Assembly (NCBI GenBank): GCA_016933295.1 | Contig: JAFGBG010000260.1 | Location: 1 to 54,248 of the forward strand | Direction: 5' to 3' | Length of the DNA: 54,248 nucleotides | Source: Sedimentisphaerales bacterium | GTDB taxonomy: Bacteria; Planctomycetota; Phycisphaerae; Sedimentisphaerales; Anaerobacaceae | In this document: in pieces, positions 6,764 through 14,859 of the stretch | How positions within the stretch are numbered: the stretch's first letter is position 1 | Layout: each line of letters starts with the position of its first letter | Notes under the pieces: model-generated | Seen by the model: the letters and a program-made list of their open reading frames with translations, nothing else | Database searches by the model: none | What the model was told of the DNA's origin: nothing | Made by a program: the position numbers and the translations under genes

Positions 6764-9337
6764 TCACCACTGGTTGGACAGAGCCATCGCCGCTTTGTCA
6801 TAATCTTTCTGCCGATTGTACGCCGTTGCCAGCATTTTTAATGTTTCCTGTCTGGTATCATCCGGCAGGTTCGTATCCAAAAGCTGCAAACTGACGGAAA
6901 TCGCCTCGGAATTCTTGCCGAGCATCAAACAAACATTAATCAGCTCGCATGCGGTTTTTTGCGCCAGAGGTCCGGGCTCCGCCGAACGAAGGACGGCGCT
7001 GAAGTTGCCGCGTGCAAGCTCCAAATCACCGTTGGCAAGATAACACTGAGCCAGCTCGAAAGTCAGTTTTACGTTTAATTTGGGATCGGTGACATATTCC
7101 GCCCGATTACGAAGAGAATCGATTGCCGCATCGACCAAACCCAGCATTCGATAGATTTTGCTTTTGAGCAGCAGCATATCGACGGATTGTTCCTCCGAAA
7201 GAGCAACCTCGCGGGTATTTTCCAGCGCGTCAAGGGCCTCAAGGAAGTTCTCCTGCTCAATATGACCGTCAACAAGGGCCTTTATCGCTTCGACGTACTG
7301 CTCTCTCGAATTTTGCTCGGTCAATGCGTACTGAAAAGCCTCCGAAGCCTGCTCGTACTTTCCCAGCGCAAGATTGGTTTTGCCTAAGAGAAAATAAGCC
7401 GAATATAAATAATTACCCCGCCCTCCCTTTGCCAAATCGATATATCGCGTCAGCCATTTCGCAGCGTCCTGATACGCTTCTATCTGGTAGAAACATCCCG
7501 CCGCTCCGAAAGCGGATTCTGTTTTCGAATCTTCGGACAATCCGAAATTATATACCCTGCTGTAAAGTTGTGCCGCTTCCCCGTTCAGCCCGGCCATTTT
7601 AGTTACGTCGGCCAATCGCAGGTAAGCCCGGCAATATATTTCAGCATCGGGATATTGTTCGATAAGCTGTCTCAAATCCTCGCGGGCGCCCTGATAATCG
7701 CGCAGCTCGGTTTTTATTTTGCTCGAGTGTAAAAGGGCAAACGGAGCGAGGGCCGTCTGCGAAAACCGGTTGGCAACCAGTTTGTATTCGGCAATCGCTT
7801 CCGCCGACCTGTCGGTTTGTGATTGCAGCAGCCCCATCGCAAAATGAGCGTTTCCCAGGCGCTCTTCGTTGTTAAACATGAGAATATATTTCAGCCAGAG
7901 AGAAATCGCGTGGCGACCGAGAAACAGGACATGCTCGTTCAAAGAAGAATATTCGGCGGGATTGTATATTGTCACCTTTTGTCTGCCGGAATCTTCTTCC
8001 GAACGCGCCAACAGTCCGGTGCAGCCGGCAGCAATCAGGACGATCTGCTGGGAATTCAAACTCGGCAGATACAAAGTCGCCGGGCTGAGACGGATTACAT
8101 CCGGCTCCGGATTCAATCCGGATTCCCGCTCGAAAATCCAGTGGATATCGATATCCGCGTCGGCGGCGAATTTTGCCAACAGCTCTTCAATCGGAGCACC
8201 GTATGACGCCACGGACCAGCGGGGCAAAACGTTTCTGTCTTCGAGCCGGGAAATTTTTGGATCGAGCAGGCCCGTGCCGATGTGCTCGGAACCGGAACTT
8301 AAAACGGCGCGCAACTGCGGCTCGCTTAAGTCGGTAAACGGTTCCATGGAAATGTTCGGCTTGCTCCATAAAGAATCGGGTATGTCACTGTCTGCGTTGC
8401 TCAGCGAAAGCACATAACGGCTCAGGCACTCGGCGGCAAGAAAATAACAGTCACACTCGAACGCCATCGTCCAGTCGTGGTCGAAATCGACCGCCTTGAT
8501 TAACGCCAGCGCCTTATAAGCCCTCGTCCTTGCGTGCAAATATCTTTTTCTCCGTATTTCGAGCATGCTGAGATGGTAATTTGCGAGTACCCTTACAATC
8601 GGCGAAGGGCTGTCGGTTACCAATACGAAAAAGCGGCTCGCATTTTCATAATCTTTGGCATTTTCCAGACAAAGCGCCATTTGCAGCCGAAGAAAATCTC
8701 TCAGCATCACCTCGCTGACGGGCATAGCCTCGTAAAGCTGATTAAAGACGGTGTAAGCCTTGTTATAGTCCTTCGATTGAAAAAAGTCCCGGGCAACTTT
8801 CAACGATAAAGGCTGTGACGGCGGAAGATTGCCGGAAGATTTCAACATTTTAACTTCCGCGGCGTTCGAGGAATCCGCCGCCGCTTTCGATAAATCCGAT
8901 TCCTGCCGTCCGTCAACAGGCGCCTGGCCGGCGGAAATTGACGTTGGACCGTTGATTGTTCCCGACTTTTGCCCGAATAAAACGTAAAGAAGAATCGTTG
9001 TAACCAAAATTATCCCCAAAGCGATAACTTTCTGGAGCAATGTAAAATGCCTAAGCCTATTTTTGCCGGGCAGAGACTGTCGAATTCCGGCGGTTTTCTT
9101 CGCATCGGAAATCTTCGACTCAGACAGCAGCTTGTAGAAATCCTCGTCGCCGTTGAAAATCTCGTGCTCGGTAAGCTCTTTATGGGATTTTGGCGTCGTG
9201 GCCGCCTTTGGTTCGGTCTGTTTTTTGCGCACTTTTTTCTTAACCGATTTCTTTACCGATTTGCGTTCCGGTTGCGCCTCGGATTGTTTGATTTCCTGAT
9301 CGTCTTTTTGTTTTCTTTCGACCATAACTACCAGCAT
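6764..9337 (-). CDS. Large membrane-anchored TPR protein heading the flagellar operon
   Basis: An 857-residue protein with three parts: a lysine-rich cytoplasmic tail (1-95, including KKSVKKKVRKK), one membrane helix at about 103-121 (VIALGIILVTTILLYVLF), and a long periplasmic region with many tetratricopeptide-like helix pairs (for example AHFAMGLLQSQTDRSAEAIA and YFLLGKTNLALGKYEQASEA). TPR arrays usually act as scaffolds for protein contacts. It is the first gene behind the sigma-54 promoter at 9458-9473 and overlaps or touches the second TPR gene, so it is presumably made with the flagellar genes. No flagellar protein I know has this layout. The start may instead be the ATG at 9325; GGAG lies awkwardly placed for either. 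Confidence 0.72.
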   Translation of the reverse strand: MLVVMVERKQKDDQEIKQSEAQPERKSVKKSVKKKVRKKQTEPKAATTPKSHKELTEHEIFNGDEDFYKLLSESKISDAKKTAGIRQSLPGKNRLRHFTLLQKVIALGIILVTTILLYVLFGQKSGTINGPTSISAGQAPVDGRQESDLSKAAADSSNAAEVKMLKSSGNLPPSQPLSLKVARDFFQSKDYNKAYTVFNQLYEAMPVSEVMLRDFLRLQMALCLENAKDYENASRFFVLVTDSPSPIVRVLANYHLSMLEIRRKRYLHARTRAYKALALIKAVDFDHDWTMAFECDCYFLAAECLSRYVLSLSNADSDIPDSLWSKPNISMEPFTDLSEPQLRAVLSSGSEHIGTGLLDPKISRLEDRNVLPRWSVASYGAPIEELLAKFAADADIDIHWIFERESGLNPEPDVIRLSPATLYLPSLNSQQIVLIAAGCTGLLARSEEDSGRQKVTIYNPAEYSSLNEHVLFLGRHAISLWLKYILMFNNEERLGNAHFAMGLLQSQTDRSAEAIAEYKLVANRFSQTALAPFALLHSSKIKTELRDYQGAREDLRQLIEQYPDAEIYCRAYLRLADVTKMAGLNGEAAQLYSRVYNFGLSEDSKTESAFGAAGCFYQIEAYQDAAKWLTRYIDLAKGGRGNYLYSAYFLLGKTNLALGKYEQASEAFQYALTEQNSREQYVEAIKALVDGHIEQENFLEALDALENTREVALSEEQSVDMLLLKSKIYRMLGLVDAAIDSLRNRAEYVTDPKLNVKLTFELAQCYLANGDLELARGNFSAVLRSAEPGPLAQKTACELINVCLMLGKNSEAISVSLQLLDTNLPDDTRQETLKMLATAYNRQKDYDKAAMALSNQW

Positions 9338-9457
9338 CGCTCCAGAAACAGTTTTGAAAAACTTTTTCGACCGTCCAAAATAACCTGAGAGCGATTAACT
9401 TTTCAAAAATCGACAACTTCTTATCGAGAAGCCGGACTTATCCTTACTGTAGCGAAC

Positions 9458-9473
9458 AGCAATAACTATGCCA
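9458..9473 (-). promoter_or_regulatory. Sigma-54 (-24/-12) promoter of the flagellar operon
   Basis: The minus strand reads TGGCATAGTTATTGCT. GG and GC are separated by exactly ten bases, and the element matches TGGCA at -24 and TTGCW at -12. Transcription would begin near 9446, about 110 bases before the large TPR gene. It lies in a 299-base gap with no gene, directly before an operon that encodes flagellar parts and its own sigma-54 activator. Confidence 0.82.
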
Positions 9474-9569
9474 GATACGGCGGCAAGCGTAAAAGTCGCC
9501 GCTATCGGGGCCAAAAGCGTGAAAAATATGTTACCTTCGTCGAAAATGTATTATAGTCTCGAATTGGGA

Positions 9570-9594
9570 TGTCGGTATTCTATACAAACCGACA
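9570..9594. promoter_or_regulatory. Inverted repeat, candidate enhancer for a sigma-54 activator
   Basis: A perfect 7-base inverted repeat, TGTCGGT and ACCGACA, is separated by 11 bases. Its centre is about 135 bases upstream of the predicted sigma-54 transcription start, inside the usual range for enhancer sites of NtrC-class activators. No T-run follows on either strand at the position expected of a terminator, so a binding site is the better reading. Which of the two activators would bind is unknown. Confidence 0.5.
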
Positions 9595-9636
9595 GATTTT
9601 CTGACATGTTAAACACTACCGATAGCTTTCCGGCGG

Positions 9637-11079
9637 TTAAGCGTAAGAAAAAGACTCGAGTTTCTCAGGTGTTTGTTGATTGTCGCCCGCTGCGGCAAAA
9701 GATTCTTTCTCGATATTATATTGCTTGACCTTGGCATAAAGGGTCGCTCTTGTAATGCCGAGCAGACCTGCGGCTCGTGTCTTTTGCCAGCCGGTCTTCT
9801 GTAAGGCCCGACAAATCAGCTCGCGCTCCGCTTTTTCAAGAGAAAAATCAGTAACCGCATCGGATTTCGAGCTTTGAGTCGTTTCACATATTTGCGCCGA
9901 ATCAAATATTATCCCGTTAAGGCCTATCTTGTCCGTCGTTTCAAGCATGATCGCCCTGTCTATCACGTTGCGCAGCTCACGAATATTACCCGGCCAATCG
10001 TGTCGCTCAAGCGACTGAACCGCCAATGTCGTCAGGGACGTTATTTTTCCTTTTTTATCCGGGCAGATAGTCGAAGTTTTAAGAAAATAGTCGGCCAACA
10101 GCGAAATGTCGTCTCTGCGTTCAGGTGACCTCAAGGGCGCCGTTATTATTGGACTTATATTAAGACGATAGTAAAGGTCGCGTCTGAAGCGGTTGTCCTC
10201 TACTTCTCGTTTCAGATTTCGATTGCTTGCGGCTATTATCGTGGCGTTGCAGGCGATATTCTTTGTCCCACCGACCTTTCTGAATTTTTTCTCCTCGAGC
10301 ACACGAAGTAATTTGGCCTGGAGATTCATCGGCATCTCGCTTATCTCGTCGAGCAGCAAAGTACCGTCGGCGGCTAACTCCAGCAGACCTGTCTTATCAC
10401 GATCAGCACCGGTGAAAGAGCCTTTCACATGCCCGAAAAGCTCGCTTTCCAGCAAATTCGCCGTTAAAGCAGCGCAATTAACGGCTACAAACGGCTCGTT
10501 CGGATGCCTTAGAACATGTATTGCTTTTGCAATAAGCTCTTTTCCGGTACCCGTTTCTCCGAGCACAAGTACCGGATTACAGCGGCTCGAAGCCACGAGC
10601 CTGGTCATTTTAAGGGTATTCAGAACAGATCTGCTCTTTCCCGCCAGAGAAACAGCGGCTGCAAGCTCATTCGCAAAGAATTGATTTTCCTGCCCCTCTG
10701 CGCCCTTCCGGTTCCCAACGGCTTCATTTTTTATTTTTCTGATAATCGCCTGCAGGTGTTCGTAATCCTGCATTCCCTTTATATAGTCATATATTCCCAG
10801 TTCCGAATAATCGCCGGGAATTCTTTCTTCGCCGCTGTCACTGGTGCCTATAAGAACAACCGGGATGTCGTTTGGATTTTTTTCAGTATTATCGATAAGC
10901 TCGCGCACCAAATCGACATTCAGCCTGTCGTCGTAAAGTATCAGATTCGGATTTACGGTTTGAATGACTTCGAGAGCATCCGCGGGATCATCTGCGGCAA
11001 ATACTTCATGGCTGCATCTATGAGCTAAGTTCTGGACCTCGGGGTCCCTACTTACTGTAACGATTCTATTTAAATTCAT
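9637..11079 (-). CDS. Sigma-54-dependent response regulator upstream of the flagellar operon
   Basis: An NtrC-class activator with an N-terminal receiver-like domain (IVTVSRDPE, phosphoacceptor candidate in LILYDDRLN, Thr in VVLIGTSDS, Lys in YDYIKGM), a central AAA+ ATPase domain (Walker A GETGTGKE, sigma-54 contact loop GSFTGA instead of GAFTGA, Walker B GTLLLDE, RFRRDLYYRLN), and a C-terminal Fis-type helix-turn-helix (WQKTRAAGLLGITRATLYAK). It ends 164 bases before a sigma-54 promoter that faces the flagellar genes, so it is a strong candidate for their activator. The frame is open back to an ATG at 11160, giving 507 residues; the ATG at 11079 starts right at the receiver and is chosen on domain grounds, as neither has a clear ribosome binding site. 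Confidence 0.87.
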   Translation of the reverse strand: MNLNRIVTVSRDPEVQNLAHRCSHEVFAADDPADALEVIQTVNPNLILYDDRLNVDLVRELIDNTEKNPNDIPVVLIGTSDSGEERIPGDYSELGIYDYIKGMQDYEHLQAIIRKIKNEAVGNRKGAEGQENQFFANELAAAVSLAGKSRSVLNTLKMTRLVASSRCNPVLVLGETGTGKELIAKAIHVLRHPNEPFVAVNCAALTANLLESELFGHVKGSFTGADRDKTGLLELAADGTLLLDEISEMPMNLQAKLLRVLEEKKFRKVGGTKNIACNATIIAASNRNLKREVEDNRFRRDLYYRLNISPIITAPLRSPERRDDISLLADYFLKTSTICPDKKGKITSLTTLAVQSLERHDWPGNIRELRNVIDRAIMLETTDKIGLNGIIFDSAQICETTQSSKSDAVTDFSLEKAERELICRALQKTGWQKTRAAGLLGITRATLYAKVKQYNIEKESFAAAGDNQQTPEKLESFSYA

Positions 11080-11160
11080 CAATTCAGAATCTGTATGTCT
11101 AACCCGTATTGTTTTTCCCTGTTCACTAAACACATAAGTAACGGACCTCTGTAAAGCCAT

Positions 11161-11735
11161 AAATCGACAGTCTGAGACCTTCTACTTTAATTTTTTTTAT
11201 GGGACCGCCCAATAATGTCACTGTTTCTCTAAAATAAAAAAACAAACGCCGGAAACAGACATTTTTATTGGACATTCGCAATGTTTTCGGACTTAAATCT
11301 TTTTGCCGGATGTATGACAAAATAAAAAAATGAAACCGCAAACAGGTAAATCTTATGGGACGTCAGGGCGGTGACAATTGCTCTTAATTCGCAGCAAAAA
11401 AATTCATTCATTACGACGGACAGACCGGGACACTTAAATAGAACAATCAACGTTTTTTTACTCAGAAAGATCGATTATAATAAGCTACCGTCATAAGTTA
11501 ATATGTAATAAAAACCTACCGCAGTTCCTCATTCCTGCAAAAAAGGTTAGGGCATGGCAGTACGAGTCGGTCGGTTTGAGTTTTTACATAAAAACATATC
11601 AGGAATTTCGCCGGTAAATCCGTGCAAAGTAATAAGAATTTGGTATTATAGCATAGGCACGCTCGGTGGCACAGCCATGTATTTAATACGGGAAATGCCG
11701 GTTACTAACAGTTGAATTATTAAAGGGAACTTAAG
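11161..11735. other. Gene-free stretch between two divergent genes
   Basis: About 575 bases of AT-rich sequence separate the minus-strand sigma-54 activator from the plus-strand acetyltransferase. It must hold both promoters. The only motif worth naming is GATTATAATAAG near 11471-11482, which contains a TATAAT, but no convincing -35 partner lies at the right distance. No conserved-looking protein, RNA gene or repeat was seen. Confidence 0.5.
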
Positions 11736-12242
11736 TTGAATATTATTATTCGAAATGAAAAGAAGTCGGATTTTGAAGCAATATCGGAAATAACAAGAGC
11801 GGCTTTCGAGAATGAGCCGCACAGTAATCAAACGGAGCAGTTTATAATTACTGCTTTGCGGGCCGCCCGCTCACTTACAGTTTCGCTGGTCGCTGAAATG
11901 GAAGGAAAAGTAGTAGGTCATATTGCTTTCTCTCCCGTGACTATAGACGGCAGGAACTGCGATTGGTACGGTCTTGGCCCGATTTCCGTATCACCTGAGC
12001 ACCAGAGACAGGGCATTGGAAAATCTATGATCCAAGAAGGATTTCGATTATTAAAAAAATCAGGTGCGAAAGGCTGTGTCCTTGTGGGTGATCCCGGGTA
12101 CTACAAACGTTTCGGCTTTAAAAATCTCCCTTGTTTGATTCTTGAAGGCGTACCTCCTGAAAACTTTCTTGCATTACCATTCGGGGAAAACAATGCTCAC
12201 GGAATTGTGGTCTTCCACGAAGGTTTCGGCGCCACGAACTAA
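11736..12242 (+). CDS. GNAT-family N-acetyltransferase (YhbS-like)
   Basis: A 168-residue acetyl-CoA-dependent acetyltransferase of the GNAT fold. Motif A is clear at about 83-100 (ISVSPEHQRQGIGKSMI), including the Q/R-x-x-G-x-G pyrophosphate loop; the following GCVLVGDPGYYKRFGF is typical of the YhbS/COG3153 group. The substrate cannot be told. Translation starts at TTG 11736, preceded by AAAGGGA at good spacing, and the N-terminus MNIIIRNEKKSDF fits the beta-1 strand of the fold. It is a single gene on the plus strand, convergent with the M16 homologue. Confidence 0.88.
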   Translation: MNIIIRNEKKSDFEAISEITRAAFENEPHSNQTEQFIITALRAARSLTVSLVAEMEGKVVGHIAFSPVTIDGRNCDWYGLGPISVSPEHQRQGIGKSMIQEGFRLLKKSGAKGCVLVGDPGYYKRFGFKNLPCLILEGVPPENFLALPFGENNAHGIVVFHEGFGATN

Positions 12243-12258
12243 CCTGAACCTGAAATTG

Positions 12259-12280
12259 ATTCAAAACCAATATTTTGAAT
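12259..12280. terminator. Hairpin between convergent genes
   Basis: A perfect 8-base inverted repeat, ATTCAAAA and TTTTGAAT, flanks a 6-base loop in the 70-base gap between the acetyltransferase and M16 stop codons. Its placement suggests a bidirectional terminator or mRNA-end hairpin. The stem is AT-rich and the T-runs are part of the stem, so strength is uncertain. Confidence 0.4.
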
Positions 12281-12312
12281 AACGGTGGATGGGACAATTT
12301 ATATGCAATTAA

Positions 12313-13554
12313 TCAATTCGAGCCGACTTCCAGTTTAGCCGGGCCGATTGTTAGCACGGTAAAATCACCGAATATATTTTTTCGCAGGAACTCGATGACC
12401 GAATCGACGTTCGTCGCATCTATGCCGCTTTTAATTTCATCCAGACTGCGTATTCTGCCAAGAACGTAATAATCGCCGGCGATAGCCCCCGCACGGCTGC
12501 TCGACGACTCACTTTGTAATATCAGCGAGCTTTTCAGACCCACTTTAGCTCTGGCGATTTCTTCTTCTGAAATACCTTCGCGAAGCCGCTCAAACTCTCC
12601 GATTATTACATCCAGCGTTTCCTGGGCTTTGTCGGGCGTTGTGCCCGCGTAACACATAATACCGGCGGCATATTTGAGACTGTGATACCTGGCTCCGATA
12701 GCATAGCATAATCCCCTCTTTTCCCTGACTTCCGTGAAAAGTCTTGCGCTCATTCCGCCGGAAAGAACGGAAACCGCCACCCTGGCATTATAGTAATCGT
12801 CATCCGACGGCCTGACCGTCTCGGTCATCAGGGCGATATGCGTTTGCGCCCCGTCGTTTTTAATGTGCAGATATTTGCCGGAATTTTTTTGCACTCTAAA
12901 GTCGATCTCATGCGGTTTTGTTTCAATACCGGCGAATAAATTTTCTATCTGTTCGCAAATGCGGCCAAAATCATACTTGCCCGCGACGGAAAAAATAGTC
13001 CCGGACAGATTGAATTTATCCTTCAAGATATTTCTTGTCTTATCGGCGGTTAAATCCTGTAATTGCGATATCTCCCCGAGGGTACTGCGGCCCAAAGGAC
13101 TCGGATAAAATTGCTCCCTTAGCTTAAGCATAACTTTATGCCGGGGATCATCATCCAATGAAAGCACCTCGTCAACGGCCAGTTGTCTGGCCGGCTCGAA
13201 CTGCTCGTCCTGCAAACGGGGCCGAAGTATTACATCGGCATATAATTCCAGGGCCTGCTCAAGATTGCCCGCTTCCAGCGAAGCGCCGATTGAAATATGA
13301 GAGCTGCCGATTGAGCGGCTGCGAACCAAACCAAGCCCGTCGATGGCGTCACTTAGCTGCCTGCTGTCTTTGTCGCCCCCGCCTCTGAAAATCCAGTCGG
13401 AAATAACGTTCGCCGCTCCGCAGCAACCTTCGGGTAATAATGCCGCCCCGGCAGGAAGCATAAAACCGAAAGCGACCGATCCTACTGCTTCCATAGGCTC
13501 GCCAAGAAGTACCATCCCGTTTTTCAGAACATGCATGTCAAATTCGCCCGTCAT
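12313..13554 (-). CDS. M16 (insulinase/pitrilysin) family protein lacking the zinc site
   Basis: A 413-residue protein with the two-lobed M16 layout, as in mitochondrial processing peptidase subunits. The N-terminal lobe shows the usual NGMVLLGE start and the helix that should carry HxxEH. Aligned by its flanks (GCCGAANVISDWIFRGG), the three catalytic residues read Asn49, Ser52 and Asp53, so zinc binding and peptidase activity are not expected. The second lobe has the conserved REKRGLCYAIGARY segment. It may be the non-catalytic partner of an M16B pair, but no active M16 gene is in the window. ATG 13554 has GAGGAA seven bases upstream, fixing the start. Confidence 0.85.
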   Translation of the reverse strand: MTGEFDMHVLKNGMVLLGEPMEAVGSVAFGFMLPAGAALLPEGCCGAANVISDWIFRGGGDKDSRQLSDAIDGLGLVRSRSIGSSHISIGASLEAGNLEQALELYADVILRPRLQDEQFEPARQLAVDEVLSLDDDPRHKVMLKLREQFYPSPLGRSTLGEISQLQDLTADKTRNILKDKFNLSGTIFSVAGKYDFGRICEQIENLFAGIETKPHEIDFRVQKNSGKYLHIKNDGAQTHIALMTETVRPSDDDYYNARVAVSVLSGGMSARLFTEVREKRGLCYAIGARYHSLKYAAGIMCYAGTTPDKAQETLDVIIGEFERLREGISEEEIARAKVGLKSSLILQSESSSSRAGAIAGDYYVLGRIRSLDEIKSGIDATNVDSVIEFLRKNIFGDFTVLTIGPAKLEVGSN

Positions 13555-13683
13555 TTTCGTTCCTCAACAATTTATACAAAATCAGGAATCCACCAAAACC
13601 GTATGCTACAAAAATACGAAGGGATTCTAACTGCAAATGCGGATAATTTCAATAACTAAAAGCCAATTCCTCCTATGCGGCAA

Positions 13684-14685
13684 TCAGAAATCAGCGATAA
13701 AAGTATATGCGTTTTTATTATGAACATCTCTACATTCGAACCTTGACGCCAGAAACGCCTCTATATGCACTATTTGAACCGTCGAAGCATACCGCTCGAA
13801 CAGCTTTTTGGTCGCAGATACGCTCAGTTTATTCCAGTGATAATCGTCGACGTTTTGAACGATGTGGTCTTTGTCTTCGTGCATATTAAAAAAACCGATG
13901 CATATACTGCGACTTGTAACGCGGCAGATTTCAGAAACGGCAATCTCTAACGCATCGAGTGAAAAATGCTCGAATAAATCATGCACAAAACAATAATCGA
14001 ACGCATTATCTTCCGCCGGAATTTCAAAAACATTGCCGACTCTGAAATCTATTTCCGGAAACATCTGCCTGGCATTGCGGATATTTTTCGCACACAGGTC
14101 GAATCCCGTGTAATTAATAAACCCGGAGATTCCGAAGGAATCGATAAACCGGTAATCATTGGCCGAGCCGCACGCCGGTTCGAGAACGGAGATTTTTTTG
14201 GATTTTTCCTCGGCTAAAAGCTCGGACCAGATTCTCTGGAAAGTGGTCATAATATACTCAGGAACAGGTTCATCAGTACTCTCAACCGGGGCCCAATTCA
14301 ACAAATCGCAGATATAATTAGGCAACGCCAGTCCGGCGAAAGTTTGTGATATATACGAAGGGATTTCTATTCCTTCGGCGTTTTTTTGTCCTGAAATAAG
14401 GGCATAGAGAACCGCCTGCAACCGGTCTGTCCTGACCTGCCGCTTGAGCAGTTCCAGCAGCCAGTTGACCACCAGACCAAATCGCAGCTCATGCTCGGCA
14501 AGATCGGCGAATTTTTCGCCGAACAGCTTCTCTACAAGCCAGTGCCGGCTCAAAATGCTCTGGATATTGATACGAGGGTCCTGCACATCTTCGACAAGAT
14601 AGTTACGAAGCGTCGTTCTGTCATGTTTCGACCACGACTTTAAGAGTTTCTCTGTTTCCAGCCTGAAACGGTCTTCCATGTGCAT
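13684..14685 (-). CDS. Class I SAM-dependent methyltransferase
   Basis: A 333-residue protein with an unrecognised helical N-terminal region (1-155) and a class I methyltransferase domain in the C-terminal half. Motif I is VLEPACGSAND at about 168-178, an acidic residue ends the next strand (YTGFDLCAKNIRNA), and the motif IV region is AFDYCFVHDLFEHFS, as in COG2226/Methyltransf_11-type enzymes. The substrate is unknown. GTG at 14688 and ATG at 14685 are both possible starts; neither has a strong ribosome binding site. It lies 129 bases downstream of the M16 start on the same strand. Confidence 0.85.
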   Translation of the reverse strand: MHMEDRFRLETEKLLKSWSKHDRTTLRNYLVEDVQDPRINIQSILSRHWLVEKLFGEKFADLAEHELRFGLVVNWLLELLKRQVRTDRLQAVLYALISGQKNAEGIEIPSYISQTFAGLALPNYICDLLNWAPVESTDEPVPEYIMTTFQRIWSELLAEEKSKKISVLEPACGSANDYRFIDSFGISGFINYTGFDLCAKNIRNARQMFPEIDFRVGNVFEIPAEDNAFDYCFVHDLFEHFSLDALEIAVSEICRVTSRSICIGFFNMHEDKDHIVQNVDDYHWNKLSVSATKKLFERYASTVQIVHIEAFLASRFECRDVHNKNAYTFIADF

Positions 14686-14793
14686 CACTATCTAAGGATT
14701 TTAGGAGTCGAAAAATATACCTACACAAATAAAATCGAATTCTAACAATATACGGCGAGACTACAACTATGAAATCAAGATGTGCTTTTATAT

Positions 14794-14830
14794 AAAAAAA
14801 GCTGCCGGAGGAGTTTCTCACGACAGCTTT
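14794..14830 (-). terminator. Rho-independent terminator of ECF cassette 1
   Basis: On the minus strand a stem AAGCTGTCG / CGGCAGCTT (one G-U pair, 12-base loop) is followed by seven T. It lies about 30 bases past the stop of the cassette 1 membrane protein. Confidence 0.8.
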
Positions 14831-14859
14831 ACGGATTGCTATTTATTTGAAACGGCGGA

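Noticed and set aside
10193-11028. Long plus-strand frames over the sigma-54 activator
   Set aside because: Antisense to a protein with all AAA+ motifs; the frames are composition artefacts.
11651-11680. TGGCAC and AGGCACGCTCGG before the acetyltransferase as a second sigma-54 promoter
   Set aside because: The GG to GC spacing of ten bases is not met; the -12 position reads GG or TA instead of GC.
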